Assembly: GCF_000166195.2 (NCBI RefSeq)
Contig: NZ_CM001403.1
Span: 6,714,432-6,778,431, forward strand
DNA: 64,000 nucleotides
Source of the DNA: Mucilaginibacter paludis DSM 18603
GTDB lineage: Bacteria; Bacteroidota; Bacteroidia; Sphingobacteriales; Sphingobacteriaceae
Direction of reading: 5' to 3'
The translations under genes were made by a program, and so were the position numbers. This document shows, piece after piece, positions 33,821-43,795 of the stretch (positions within the stretch are counted from its first letter, which is position 1; every line of letters begins with the position of its first letter). Under the pieces are notes generated by a model. It did no database searches. It was not told where the DNA came from and was given only the letters and a program-made list of their open reading frames with translations.

Positions 33821-33847
33821 CAGGGAATAATTCCCTATTTTTGTATT

Positions 33848-35308
33848 GTGAAAAAGATACATTTATTAATACTCAAGGCTTTCATCAGGCCATTTATTGT
33901 TACCTTTTTCATTGTGATGTTTGTGTTGCTGATGCTGTTTCTGTGGAAATACATCGACGACCTGATTGGTAAGGGCTTTGAGTGGTACACCATTTTAGAG
34001 TTAATGATGTATGCTTCGGCCACCAACGTAGCCATGGCACTCCCGCTGTCGGTACTCTTATCTTCCATCATGACTTATGGTACCCTCGGCGAAAATTACG
34101 AACTGGTGGCTATCAAGTCTGCCGGGATATCGTTAAGCCGGGCGCTGTACCCCATGGTTATTGTAGTAGCTGCATTGAGCGTAGCGGCCTTCGCTTTTTC
34201 GGATTATATGCTGCCGGTAGCCAATTTAAAGTTCTACTCACTGTTATATGATGCCCGCAAACAAAAATCGGCATCGTTAATTAAAGAAGGCGTATTTAAC
34301 AACAGTTTTCCGGGCTACTCGGTAAGGGTGCAAAAGAAAGATCCCGACGGGCAGTTACTGCACGGCGTAATGATTTATGAGAGGGCAGGGGGCAGTACCT
34401 CTATGCAGCCTACCGGGGCCAGTAGCAGTGGCAATAATGTTATTTTTGCTAAGGAGGGCCGGATGTTTAAATCCTTTGATAACGCCTTTTTAATTATTAA
34501 GCTTAAAGATGGAGTGCGTTACGAAGAAGATGCCAGCAGTAATGGCGGTTATAACCCACGCGAAACCCTGATGCGCTTGCGGTTTAAGGAAACCGAAGTA
34601 AAGATGGACCTGTCATCCTTTAAATTTAACCGTACCCCGCAAAACGAATTTAGCAAGGCCTTCCAGATGCTGAGCTCAAAACAATTGCTTTACTCGCGCG
34701 ATTCGGTAGAAAAGGGCGTTAACCTTGGCCTCGAACAAAATTTGGGTGCCGTTACCGCGTATATCAAGTACTTTAACATGCCGCATAAGCCTGCGCCGCG
34801 TAAGCTGCCGGTTATTCCGCATAAACATGTGTTAGAGGCCCTCGGAAGCGTTACCGATCAGATCAACGCCATAACCAATGCGGGCAATGAAGCAAGGTCA
34901 CTTAAAGATATTGTTAAGCCTAAGGGCGATACTTATATCGAGAATGATAAGATATTGCGGCGGTATTTGATAGAGTATCAAAAAAAATTCACGCTTTCGG
35001 CGGCATGCCTGGTGCTGTTTTTAATAGGGGCGCCGCTCGGCGCTATTATCCGCAAAGGGGGGCTTGGCCTGCCGGTTGTTATCTCGGTGGTGTTCTTCCT
35101 CATTTATTATATCATATCAACCATCGGCGAGAAATCGGCCAAGGATGGTAATATCTCTCCGGTATTGGGCACCTGGGTGGCTATTTTTGTGCTTGCACCC
35201 ATAGGCTTATTCCTGTCGTACAAGGCCGCTAACGATTCAGTATTGTTTGATATGGAGCTTTACAAACGCTTTTTTGCCAATCTGTTTAAACGTAAGGAGA
35301 GCCGTTAA
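33848..35308 (+). CDS. LptF/LptG-family permease (YjgP/YjgQ)
   Basis: This 486-residue inner-membrane protein belongs to the permease pair that moves lipopolysaccharide from the membrane to the periplasmic bridge, driven by LptB. Three N-terminal helices (about residues 12-30, 55-80, 95-115), a large periplasmic domain (about 130-390) and three C-terminal helices (about 385-470) match the family. The start is GTG 33848. The periplasmic domain is longer than in Proteobacteria, as is usual for the phylum. Confidence 0.9.
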   Translation: MKKIHLLILKAFIRPFIVTFFIVMFVLLMLFLWKYIDDLIGKGFEWYTILELMMYASATNVAMALPLSVLLSSIMTYGTLGENYELVAIKSAGISLSRALYPMVIVVAALSVAAFAFSDYMLPVANLKFYSLLYDARKQKSASLIKEGVFNNSFPGYSVRVQKKDPDGQLLHGVMIYERAGGSTSMQPTGASSSGNNVIFAKEGRMFKSFDNAFLIIKLKDGVRYEEDASSNGGYNPRETLMRLRFKETEVKMDLSSFKFNRTPQNEFSKAFQMLSSKQLLYSRDSVEKGVNLGLEQNLGAVTAYIKYFNMPHKPAPRKLPVIPHKHVLEALGSVTDQINAITNAGNEARSLKDIVKPKGDTYIENDKILRRYLIEYQKKFTLSAACLVLFLIGAPLGAIIRKGGLGLPVVISVVFFLIYYIISTIGEKSAKDGNISPVLGTWVAIFVLAPIGLFLSYKAANDSVLFDMELYKRFFANLFKRKESR

Positions 35309-35615
35309 ACCAAGGCTATACCTGTTGTGGATGGGAGCAGGGAATTACCACCTGTTTTAAGCATGGCTATTTAACGAGGGGGACATTGGTAGGCATTAAA
35401 CGGAGATAAAAAGGTACGGAACGATTTTTTTTGATGAATTGTTATATCCAACAAGCAATATGTTGATAACCAGTAAAATGATGCAAGATAACCCCTGATC
35501 GATTTTACAATAAACCGACCCGTTAATTTATTTACTTAATTAACTTTGATGCATAATCATCCGTATAGCTTTAATAAAGGCTGTTCATGATTAATATTTT
35601 TATACCCCTTGTAAT
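35309..35615. other. Intergenic region before ribBA
   Basis: There is no gene in 307 bp. I looked for an FMN riboswitch before ribBA and see no convincing conserved core. Ordinary promoter sequence is assumed. Confidence 0.4.
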
Positions 35616-36818
35616 ATGTTAAATACCATAACTGAAGCAATAGAAGATATAAAGGCCGGTAAAATTATCATTGTAGTTGATGATGACGACCGCGAAAACG
35701 AAGGTGATTTTTTAACCGCTGCGCGAAATGCAACGCCCGAGGCTATTAACTTTATGGCACGGTATGGCAGGGGCTTAATTTGTGCGCCGGTTACCGCTGC
35801 AAGGGCCCAGGAGTTGGAGCTGTCGCAAATGGTGAGCCACAATACTACTTCGCACGAAACTAATTTTACGGTATCTGTTGATTTGCTTGAGGGATGTACC
35901 ACAGGCATATCCGCTACCGACCGTTCAAAAACTACCCTTGCCCTTATCGATCCTGCTACCAAACCCGAAGATCTGGGCAGGCCGGGGCATATATTCCCGC
36001 TGATAGCTAAGGATGGTGGTGTACTGCGCAGGGCAGGGCATACCGAGGCGGCAGTTGATCTGGCCGTTTTAGCAGGTTTTGAACCCGCGGGCCTCATCTG
36101 CGAGATTATGAAAGACGACGGCGAAATGGCCCGTTTGCCCGATCTGCTTCAAATGGCTAAGGAGTTTAACATGAAGATCATCTCTGTTAAGGATTTGATA
36201 TCTTACCGCTTAGGTCACGAAACGCTTATCCGCAGGGAAGTATCAGTTAAGTTACCTACCGAATGGGGCACATTTGATATGGTTGCCTATACGCAACTGG
36301 ATACCGGCGAAAACCATTTGGCCCTGGTAAAAGGTAGCTGGGAGCCAGACGAACCTATTTTGGTAAGGGTACATAGCTCTTGCGTTACGGGCGATATTTT
36401 TGGATCATGCCGTTGCGATTGCGGGCCGCAGTTACACAAAGCTATGCAATTGATTGATCAGGAGGGTAAAGGCGTTATCCTGTACATGAACCAGGAAGGC
36501 CGTGGCATAGGCCTGGTTAATAAATTAAAAGCTTACAGCCTGCAAGAAAACGGCTTTGATACCGTAGATGCCAATTTGGAGCTGGGCTTTAAAATGGACC
36601 AGCGTGATTATGGCATTGGAGCGCAGATTTTAAGGAGCCTTAACATTACCAAAATGCGCTTAATGACCAACAACCCCAAAAAACGCGCAGGCCTGGTAGG
36701 CTACGGCTTAGAGGTGGTAGAAAACGTGCCGATGGAAATTCAGCCTAACCCACATAATGTAAACTACCTGGAAACCAAACGCGATAAAATGGGCCATTCT
36801 ATTTTGCTGAAACATTGA
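35616..36818 (+). CDS. ribBA: RibBA: 3,4-dihydroxy-2-butanone 4-phosphate synthase / GTP cyclohydrolase II
   Basis: The 400-residue fusion supplies both starting reactions of riboflavin synthesis. Residues about 1-200 are the RibB domain (DDDDRENEGDF, HTEAAVDL). Residues about 205-400 are the RibA domain with zinc Cys residues in CVTGDIFGSCRCDCG and the catalytic stretch NQEGRGIGL. Full length and intact motifs indicate a working enzyme. It is a single-gene unit on the chromosome side of the insertion. Confidence 0.97.
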   Translation: MLNTITEAIEDIKAGKIIIVVDDDDRENEGDFLTAARNATPEAINFMARYGRGLICAPVTAARAQELELSQMVSHNTTSHETNFTVSVDLLEGCTTGISATDRSKTTLALIDPATKPEDLGRPGHIFPLIAKDGGVLRRAGHTEAAVDLAVLAGFEPAGLICEIMKDDGEMARLPDLLQMAKEFNMKIISVKDLISYRLGHETLIRREVSVKLPTEWGTFDMVAYTQLDTGENHLALVKGSWEPDEPILVRVHSSCVTGDIFGSCRCDCGPQLHKAMQLIDQEGKGVILYMNQEGRGIGLVNKLKAYSLQENGFDTVDANLELGFKMDQRDYGIGAQILRSLNITKMRLMTNNPKKRAGLVGYGLEVVENVPMEIQPNPHNVNYLETKRDKMGHSILLKH

Positions 36819-37718
36819 TTTTTAGTTCGGAGTCTGAAGTTCGGAGTCTGGAGCCTGGAGTGGAGAGGTCAGAGCCTTTAGTTCCTAATCGGGAATTCTG
36901 GTCGGTGTGTATTGTCCCTGGTAGACATTGGGCGATATACACCGATTTTACGCAACTGGTTACAAGTAACAGATCCGGCCAGCCCTAAAAAATAAGGATA
37001 GCTTTTTGAACCTCCGTGATCTTCTCTGGTGAACAGGCAGGGTGCGCAAATGTCCGACTGCACGCCGGGCGGGATTGGGCCTTGAGGGCGGAAGGATCGG
37101 GCAGTCTTGACGTTATTCACCTATTGTTTGTTTTTTTTAAGGTGTTCATGAGCTCCCTACGGGCGGTTTTGGTTACCTTTTGTGTCAAGACAATTTGCGT
37201 TAGCAATCATTCACACCAAACCTTTTTTAAGCCCTCCCTACCGGGGAGGGTTGGGTGGGGCCTCTTCCCGCGGCGACTGAGCACGCCGATGATCTAAATT
37301 AAGAATAATGATTGTTGGAGCAAAAATAGCACATTGATTACCAGCGCACCTGATATGCTGCAGACTTGCTGAGCGCAAAAGGTCCCTCCTCGCGTCGGGA
37401 TGACATGATGGATAGGTATTTATCATTGAAAATCAATAGCTTATCATCAGAAAAGATAATGGGCGTATTCTATTATAAATTAAGGCTTCGAATGCCAGTC
37501 GACAAACTAAAACTATTATACCCCATACTATTCGTCATAGAGCCCATCACTTTAAGATTTTCAGGATTCAGAACTTAAACGCCTCAAGACTCCCGGCTCA
37601 AGACTCCCGCCTCAAGACTCCCGGCTCAAGACTCAAGACTCCAGACTCCCGGCTCAAGACTCCCGACTCAAGACTCCCGGCTCAAGACTCAAGACTCCCG
37701 ACTCCCGACTCAAAAAAC
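36819..37718. repeat. Repeat-filled intergenic region
   Basis: This 900-bp space has no convincing gene. It contains members of three dispersed repeat families also seen elsewhere in the window: a GC-rich block at 37036-37113 (other copies 53868-53952 inverted, 60527-60600), a block at 37267-37411 (other copy 60641-60789), and a degenerate CTCAAGACTCCCGG-type minisatellite at 37578-37712 (a relative at 43662-43792). Confidence 0.65.
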
Positions 37719-40700
37719 CTATTCGTCAGATCTGTCGTTAATTATAGCCGGATTGCTGTTTGTATTGTTCACCGGTTTCTTTTTGGGCGGTGTTCTTCTT
37801 CTGCGGAAGATATTTTTAAAAAATTCGTTAAACGTATCAAAATCACGGCGGTAAACTAAACCCAGGCCGTTAACATACTGTACACCCAACTGCTGGTTAA
37901 TGGTATTGAGGGTTGTACTATTTAATACCCTGTAAGAGTAAGTGGCCAAAAGGCTTCCGTCGGCTTTAATCAGGTACTGTACGCCAAAATCTTTGGTCAG
38001 GTTACTAAAGTTCGAATTAAACAAACTTTGGTTATTGCCAAAAAGTTCATTGCTGCCCTGCGCATCGTATAAGCTACCGTTAATTAATATCCTGTCGTTA
38101 AAAAAATGCAGCGACGCGCTGGCATCGCTGGTGGAGCGGATGTTAAGGTCGAAGTTTTTAATGTTGGATTGAGCGATAAAACTATTCAGCTTATTGAAAG
38201 CAAACTCGCTCAACGCATCTTGAGCCGTTTGCCTAACCTGGCTGGTTAAGGTGTTGCTGCTTGTTCCCGAAGCAAAATTTCGGCGTACAATTAAGCTCAA
38301 AGCCTGCTGGCTACGATTGGTATAATCGTTAAGATAGGTGCCCAGTTCGTCTTTAATAGACGGATCGGTGGGGAAGTTAAAGTCGAAATCAAACTGTGGT
38401 TGCGTAAGCGATTTCGTCAGGATCAGTTCGGCCTGCACCAACTCCTGCTGGTTTTCTTTTGGCGATTGTAGGCCCGCTGCCTGGTAAAGTGCCGCAATGT
38501 TGGTTCTAACCTCGTAAATAGCTTTTAGATTGATTTCCGCATTTGACGGATTTCCTGTCCAGCGAATAGTTCCGCCCTGGTTTACCTGGAAATTTTTGGT
38601 GATAAAATCCTTCGCGGTAAATTCAAATTTGCCGGTAGATATTAAAAAGTCGCCGTACATATCAAAGTCGCCAAGGCTGTTTATTTTTAGGCTTAAACCG
38701 TTGGCCGTACCACTGCCGGTTAAAAGGCCGTAGTCGGTAGCTATTTTAACAATTGTTTTTTCATCGGCCGATAGCTCAAAATTTAAGGTAACCCCTTTAA
38801 ACGAGTTTTCGCGGCTAATGAGCTTCGTGGTATCTTTCGAGCTAACAAAGCGGATAAAATCGTACTCGGCGGCCTTGCTCGATGTGTTTAACGGGATATT
38901 GAATACCGTGCCGTCCTGGGTTTTTGCCTTGATATCTATCCGCATATTATCAATAGGGCCAACAAAGCTAAAGTTGCCTGTGCCATAAGCGGTACCGTAA
39001 TAAATGCGGTTATCCTTAAAGGTAGTATTGAGCGCCAGCAGGTTGGTGGCTTTAAGTGTAACGTTTAAAGTAGGGTTCGAAATTTCAGTCAGGTCAACAG
39101 TACCATTGGTTACACCTTCGCCGCCGCGGCTATCCCTTAATACCAGGTTATTAATTTTAACCACACTGTTTTCTACCGTAACCTTATCGTTAATTACATA
39201 AGGTGTTTTTAAGTAATTAACCGTTAGCCCCGTATTTACAAAGGTTAAGTTGCCGTTGATGGACGGCTTGGATAAAGTTCCGGTCAGTTTTAAGTCCGAT
39301 GATAGGGCACCTTTTAAGTCTGATATCAGGCTCTTTACAAAAGGCTCAATAATAACCGCTTCGGTTTGGTTCATGGTTAAGCTAAAATCCAGGCTGTTAT
39401 CCGCCGAGGCCAGGTTGTAAGTACCGGTGGCATTTAAGGTTTCGAGGCCGCGGTTCATGATGTTGATTTTGGTATTCAACACCTTGTTGATGTTATCAAG
39501 CTGGGTTACAAACTTTACATTACCTATTAATGTTTTGTTAAATGCCAGCGAATCAATGGCCAGGTTTGATTCGATGCCCGGTTGCGTAGTTACTGCCGAA
39601 AGTTTAACATCGCCGTTTAAGGCGCCTTTTAAAGCTATACCAAAGGGCCTGCTTAACTGGTTAAGTGTTGCCATGTCAAATTTGCTGAAATTGACGCCCA
39701 GTATATCTTTAGGGTCTGCCGATAAAAAGCCGTCGATGGTTACCTTTTGGTTGCCGTTTGAAATTCCGAGCCCGTCAATCTGGGTGCGTCCCCCGGCCAG
39801 AAACCTGATCCGTACCTGGTCTTTTAACTTCCAAACGTTATGTTCTAAGATGATGTCTGATGGTAGTAGGGATAACTTGGCCGTCGTATCTTTACCAAAC
39901 TGCACCAGGCCATACAAATCCAACTGGTTGGTGGCGTTTTTATCGGATAGCTTAATGTTGAAATTTAAGCTGTCGCGCTTTAAAAAATTGGTAATGTTGA
40001 TGTTTTTAATAAACAGGCTGTCGGTGAGGTCAACCTTGCTCAACGATAAGTTGAGATCCAGCATATCATCAGTCGTGTTTTCATCGATAATCAGATCATG
40101 AAAAACAATTTTATCATATTTAAAGCTTTTAACCGAGCCTGTTAAAATTGCAGTTCTATCCACCGAGTTAAATTTACCCTGGAAGGTAGCCGTGTCGGTT
40201 AACTTTAAAGCCGGTACAAATAATATACTTACCGGGTTAAGGTTCTTGATTTTTAAATTAAACTCAAAATTTTGGGGTTTTACAATCACCGCGGGTATGG
40301 CTAACGATGGGATATATTTTTTGGCTACCGCTTTAAAGTAGGCCGGGAGCGATGCCAGGTCGTAATTACCTTTTAAGCCACCATCGGCTATGTCCGACCG
40401 TAAGATGAGTTGGCGGTCTTTCTCTTTGCCGCTGGCAGCAAAATAAATTGAGTCAACCAGGAAGTCGGCATGGGGTTTTACCAGCCTGATGTTTTTTAAC
40501 AGGATGCTGCCATCAATATTATTGATGTTATTGCCCGAAAAATTGCTGGTTAAATTGGCATCTACGGTAATGGTATCCTTGTATAGTTTTAATTTATTGA
40601 GATTGGCTCCTTTAATAGCTGCTGTAAAGTTAAATACCGGCAGCGCGGGGTTTAAATTAACGTTACCGTTAAAGTCGAGGTTGATGTTATGGTCGTTTAT

Positions 40701-42158
40701 TAAAACTTTTCCATCAAATTTCTTTTTTTCAAAGGTGCCGTTTACGCTCAGGTTATTGTAGCGGTAGCCCTTAAAATCAAAATATTTTATTTTTGCATCA
40801 AGCTGCTCTGTGAGCTGTTTAAGCTCGGTGCCCCTGCCTTTAATATTGGCTGTTAAAGTGGTTCGGCCCAGTATATCCTGGTTCAGCAAATCGCCAATGT
40901 TAAAATCAAAGGTAGTGAGTTTGCCGCTGTAGCTTGGCACATTGGCTTTATCCAGCTTTAAGTTAATATCCGAGTTAAACCTGCCCAACCTGGTTTTAAA
41001 CTCGCCATAAGCTATAAAATCGTTTTGGAAACCGGTAAACTGCCCTTTAAAGTTGATGTTGCCAAACTTGGCTATAATATCGGGCACGTGCTGGTTTTTT
41101 TTGCCTGTAAAGCGGCTGTACAGCAGGTCAATGTCCTTTTTATTGGTAGCTATTTGTTCAAACTGCAACTCAAGGAAGGTTTTATCCCAGTTAGGTAAAC
41201 CCTTCAAGCTAAAATCGCCTTTAATGTAGGTGGCCTGCCCGGCGGTAACCGTTAGCTTTTTGGCTTTTAAGTTATTTACCAGTCCCTGGATGCGGCCATC
41301 AATGCCCAGGTCGAAATACACTTGCTGCAGGCTATTGGTAAAATAAGCTACATCTAATGATGATATGCGCGATTCTTTAAAGTCGGCATCCATCTTTACC
41401 GTGTTCTCAAAGTCGTCAAAATCATCAAACGAGTTAAACCTCATCCTGAAATAGTTTTTCAGGTTCGAGCGGTTGGTTTGTATAAACAACTGCTTCAGCA
41501 ATATCTGGTTGGTATCAACAGTGGCATTGGCCACAAAATGTTTTACGTAAAAGCCAGTTTTTTCTTTCAGGCTCAGATCGTGAATGTTGGCTTTAAACAA
41601 GTGATTTTTTAAGTCGATGTCTGTGAGTACGGTTGTAAATTGCTGTACGTCAACATCGTTAAAGTTTACCTGCTGTGTGCTTACTTCGTTGCTTAAATAA
41701 TTTTTATAACGGAAACGTAAATTATTGATTACCAGTTTTTCAAAATTGATGGTCCAGGGTTTACCCTTGGTTTTTACGGTATCTTTAGATTTAAAATGGT
41801 TGATGATGAAGGAGAGGTTGGTAGAGCTGTCCTTTAGTTTTTTGAGGTAAAAGGACCCGTTATCCAGTTGGATAACCTTAAAATCAATAACACGCTTTTT
41901 GATGCTGCTAAAAATGTGGAAGTTTGCCAGTTCCACGGTAAGCAGAGGCGTTCGGAGCAGGGTGTCCTTTTGTTGATCTAACACAAAAAGATCCTCCAAC
42001 ACAATGGATGAAAATGGTTTTATGTAAAGGCTTTTAATTGAAACGGTTGTACCCAGCTCTTTGGATAGGTAAGCCGTGGCCTTTTTTGCCGCCCACGTTT
42101 GTACAGGCTTGTACTGTAGTGCAGCCAGTAGGATACTGATGATCAATATCAATATCAA
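37719..42158 (-). CDS. TamB-like protein (translocation/assembly module, DUF490)
   Basis: This very long protein (1479 residues as drawn) has an N-terminal membrane helix, thousands of bases of repetitive beta-strand sequence, and a C-terminal DUF490-type domain (RIDIKAKTQDG, FNFPTDPSIKDELGTYLND). TamB-like proteins act in envelope lipid or outer-membrane protein transport. The frame begins at TTG 42158, but codons upstream still read KKLLNITLWIFLIL, a natural start of the anchor helix, with no ATG, GTG or TTG between the preceding stop and that segment. An ATT at 42194 is the likely true start, or a small sequence error hides it. Confidence 0.85.
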   Translation of the reverse strand: MILILIISILLAALQYKPVQTWAAKKATAYLSKELGTTVSIKSLYIKPFSSIVLEDLFVLDQQKDTLLRTPLLTVELANFHIFSSIKKRVIDFKVIQLDNGSFYLKKLKDSSTNLSFIINHFKSKDTVKTKGKPWTINFEKLVINNLRFRYKNYLSNEVSTQQVNFNDVDVQQFTTVLTDIDLKNHLFKANIHDLSLKEKTGFYVKHFVANATVDTNQILLKQLFIQTNRSNLKNYFRMRFNSFDDFDDFENTVKMDADFKESRISSLDVAYFTNSLQQVYFDLGIDGRIQGLVNNLKAKKLTVTAGQATYIKGDFSLKGLPNWDKTFLELQFEQIATNKKDIDLLYSRFTGKKNQHVPDIIAKFGNINFKGQFTGFQNDFIAYGEFKTRLGRFNSDINLKLDKANVPSYSGKLTTFDFNIGDLLNQDILGRTTLTANIKGRGTELKQLTEQLDAKIKYFDFKGYRYNNLSVNGTFEKKKFDGKVLINDHNINLDFNGNVNLNPALPVFNFTAAIKGANLNKLKLYKDTITVDANLTSNFSGNNINNIDGSILLKNIRLVKPHADFLVDSIYFAASGKEKDRQLILRSDIADGGLKGNYDLASLPAYFKAVAKKYIPSLAIPAVIVKPQNFEFNLKIKNLNPVSILFVPALKLTDTATFQGKFNSVDRTAILTGSVKSFKYDKIVFHDLIIDENTTDDMLDLNLSLSKVDLTDSLFIKNINITNFLKRDSLNFNIKLSDKNATNQLDLYGLVQFGKDTTAKLSLLPSDIILEHNVWKLKDQVRIRFLAGGRTQIDGLGISNGNQKVTIDGFLSADPKDILGVNFSKFDMATLNQLSRPFGIALKGALNGDVKLSAVTTQPGIESNLAIDSLAFNKTLIGNVKFVTQLDNINKVLNTKINIMNRGLETLNATGTYNLASADNSLDFSLTMNQTEAVIIEPFVKSLISDLKGALSSDLKLTGTLSKPSINGNLTFVNTGLTVNYLKTPYVINDKVTVENSVVKINNLVLRDSRGGEGVTNGTVDLTEISNPTLNVTLKATNLLALNTTFKDNRIYYGTAYGTGNFSFVGPIDNMRIDIKAKTQDGTVFNIPLNTSSKAAEYDFIRFVSSKDTTKLISRENSFKGVTLNFELSADEKTIVKIATDYGLLTGSGTANGLSLKINSLGDFDMYGDFLISTGKFEFTAKDFITKNFQVNQGGTIRWTGNPSNAEINLKAIYEVRTNIAALYQAAGLQSPKENQQELVQAELILTKSLTQPQFDFDFNFPTDPSIKDELGTYLNDYTNRSQQALSLIVRRNFASGTSSNTLTSQVRQTAQDALSEFAFNKLNSFIAQSNIKNFDLNIRSTSDASASLHFFNDRILINGSLYDAQGSNELFGNNQSLFNSNFSNLTKDFGVQYLIKADGSLLATYSYRVLNSTTLNTINQQLGVQYVNGLGLVYRRDFDTFNEFFKNIFRRRRTPPKKKPVNNTNSNPAIINDRSDE

Positions 42159-42221
42159 AAAGATCCAGAGCGTTATATTGAGTAGTTTTTTAATAACTTT
42201 GCAAAATTAATTTTTTCTATT

Positions 42222-43226
42222 GTGCCTGTTATTTTAGGAATCGAGTCTTCGTGTGATGATACATCTGCTGCCGTTTGCGTTGATGGCGAAATTTTGAGCA
42301 ATGTAATTGCCAACCAAACCATTCATGCAGCCTATGGCGGCGTTGTGCCCGAACTGGCTTCACGCGTACATCAGCAAAATATAATTCCCGCAGTACAACA
42401 AGCACTATTAAACGCAAAAGTAAGCAAAAATGATATTGATGCGGTAGCTTTTACGCGCGGGCCCGGACTTTTAGGTTCACTTTTAGTAGGCGTATCATTT
42501 GCCAAGGCTTTTGCTCTCGGAAAAAAGCTGCCTTTAATTGAGGTAAATCATATGCAGGCGCACATACTGGCCCATTTTATTGATCATCCTAAGCCCGATT
42601 TTCCATTTCTGTGCCTTACCGTATCTGGCGGGCATACACAAATAGTGTTAGTAAAAAATTATTTCGACATGGAGATTGTGGGCCAAACGATGGACGATGC
42701 GGCGGGCGAGGCTATGGATAAAACCAGCAAAATATTAGGATTGCCTTATCCCGGCGGCCCGCTGATTGATAAATATGCCCGACTGGGTAATCCGGATGCT
42801 TTTAAATTTCCCGAGCCTAATATCCCCGATTTTAACTTTAGCTTCAGCGGATTAAAAACCTCGATATTGTATTTTATCAGGGATGAGGTAGCCGCCGACC
42901 CGCAATTTTTACAAAAGCGGATGAATGATATTTGCGCTTCGGTAGAAAAACGCATCGTTACCATCTTACTCAACAAGTTAAAAAAAGCTGCTTTAACCTA
43001 TAACATTACAAATATTGCTTTAGCCGGCGGTGTATCGGCCAATACCGGTTTGCGCCAGGGCCTTACCGATTTAGGGAGCCAGATGGGCTGGAATTGCTTT
43101 ATACCCCAATTTGCGTACTGTACCGACAATGCCGCTATGATTGCCATTGCCGGGCACTATAAATACCTCAACCATGATTTTGTGGGGCAAAATGTTGCTC
43201 CTTTGGCGCGTATGCCTTTTAATTAA
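42222..43226 (+). CDS. tsaD: tRNA N6-adenosine threonylcarbamoyltransferase TsaD
   Basis: The 334-residue enzyme transfers threonylcarbamoyl to A37 of ANN-decoding tRNAs, together with TsaB and TsaE. It has the ASKHA nucleotide-binding pattern (GIESSCDDTSAAV), the metal-binding NHMQAHILAH and LTVSGGHTQ, and GGVSANTGLR near residue 265. The start is GTG 42222 and the length is typical. It is divergent from tamB. Confidence 0.97.
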   Translation: MPVILGIESSCDDTSAAVCVDGEILSNVIANQTIHAAYGGVVPELASRVHQQNIIPAVQQALLNAKVSKNDIDAVAFTRGPGLLGSLLVGVSFAKAFALGKKLPLIEVNHMQAHILAHFIDHPKPDFPFLCLTVSGGHTQIVLVKNYFDMEIVGQTMDDAAGEAMDKTSKILGLPYPGGPLIDKYARLGNPDAFKFPEPNIPDFNFSFSGLKTSILYFIRDEVAADPQFLQKRMNDICASVEKRIVTILLNKLKKAALTYNITNIALAGGVSANTGLRQGLTDLGSQMGWNCFIPQFAYCTDNAAMIAIAGHYKYLNHDFVGQNVAPLARMPFN

Positions 43227-43232
43227 ATAAAT

Positions 43233-43403
43233 ATGAGTGCTCCTTCGTTAATCTTCTTTGGTATTTTTGTGTTGCCGCTTGTCGCCTTTTTAATCTGGCT
43301 GATGCGCCAGGATAAAAAGAAAGGTGTAGCCGGTTTAATTGTGCTGGCCATTATGGTGATAGGTGCCATTACCTACATGTTTATCATGACCAAAGGGCAG
43401 TAA
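43233..43403 (+). CDS. Small two-helix membrane protein
   Basis: A 56-residue gene starts at ATG 43233, 6 nt after the tsaD stop. Two hydrophobic helices (LIFFGIFVLPLVAFLIWLM and GLIVLAIMVIGAITYMF) are separated by RQDKKKG. No family is recognised, but membrane-protein composition and operon position support it. Confidence 0.62.
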   Translation: MSAPSLIFFGIFVLPLVAFLIWLMRQDKKKGVAGLIVLAIMVIGAITYMFIMTKGQ

Positions 43404-43795
43404 GGTGGGGGGCATAGTACACACGTGCAGAAACATACCCCTCCATTACTCTCGAGAGGGGAATCGAGCTTTCCCGCGCTTTGTTTTTAATTTCCCCTGC
43501 TGCTGCAAGGGGGCACCACGCGACAAACGACGCAGCATTGCCATTTTTATCAATCGCCCGCATAGAACACACCCCTCCGCCCCTCTCAAGAGGGGAATCG
43601 CACAGGCCTGCACTTTGTGGCCGGATCAGTATTACATAGATCAAAATACCTCAAAGCTCATACATCAAGGCTCATGACTCTTGGCTCATGACTCAAGACT
43701 CAGAACGTAAGACTCAGAACTCATGGCTCAGAACTCAAGGCTCAGAACTCCAGACTCATGGCTCAGAACTCCCTACTCAGAACTCCCACTACAGC
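43404..43795. repeat. Repeat-filled intergenic region
   Basis: This is 392 bp without a gene. It has copies of a palindromic repeat with core CTCTCGAGAG or CTCTCAAGAG followed by GGGAATCG (near 43450 and 43577), and a degenerate minisatellite of CTCAGAACTC-type units at 43662-43792. Confidence 0.6.

Noticed and set aside
35309..35615. FMN riboswitch before ribBA
   Set aside because: The conserved core sequences of the FMN element are not seen.
37578..37712. CRISPR or coding repeat
   Set aside because: The units are short, degenerate and contiguous, a minisatellite without spacers or an open frame.
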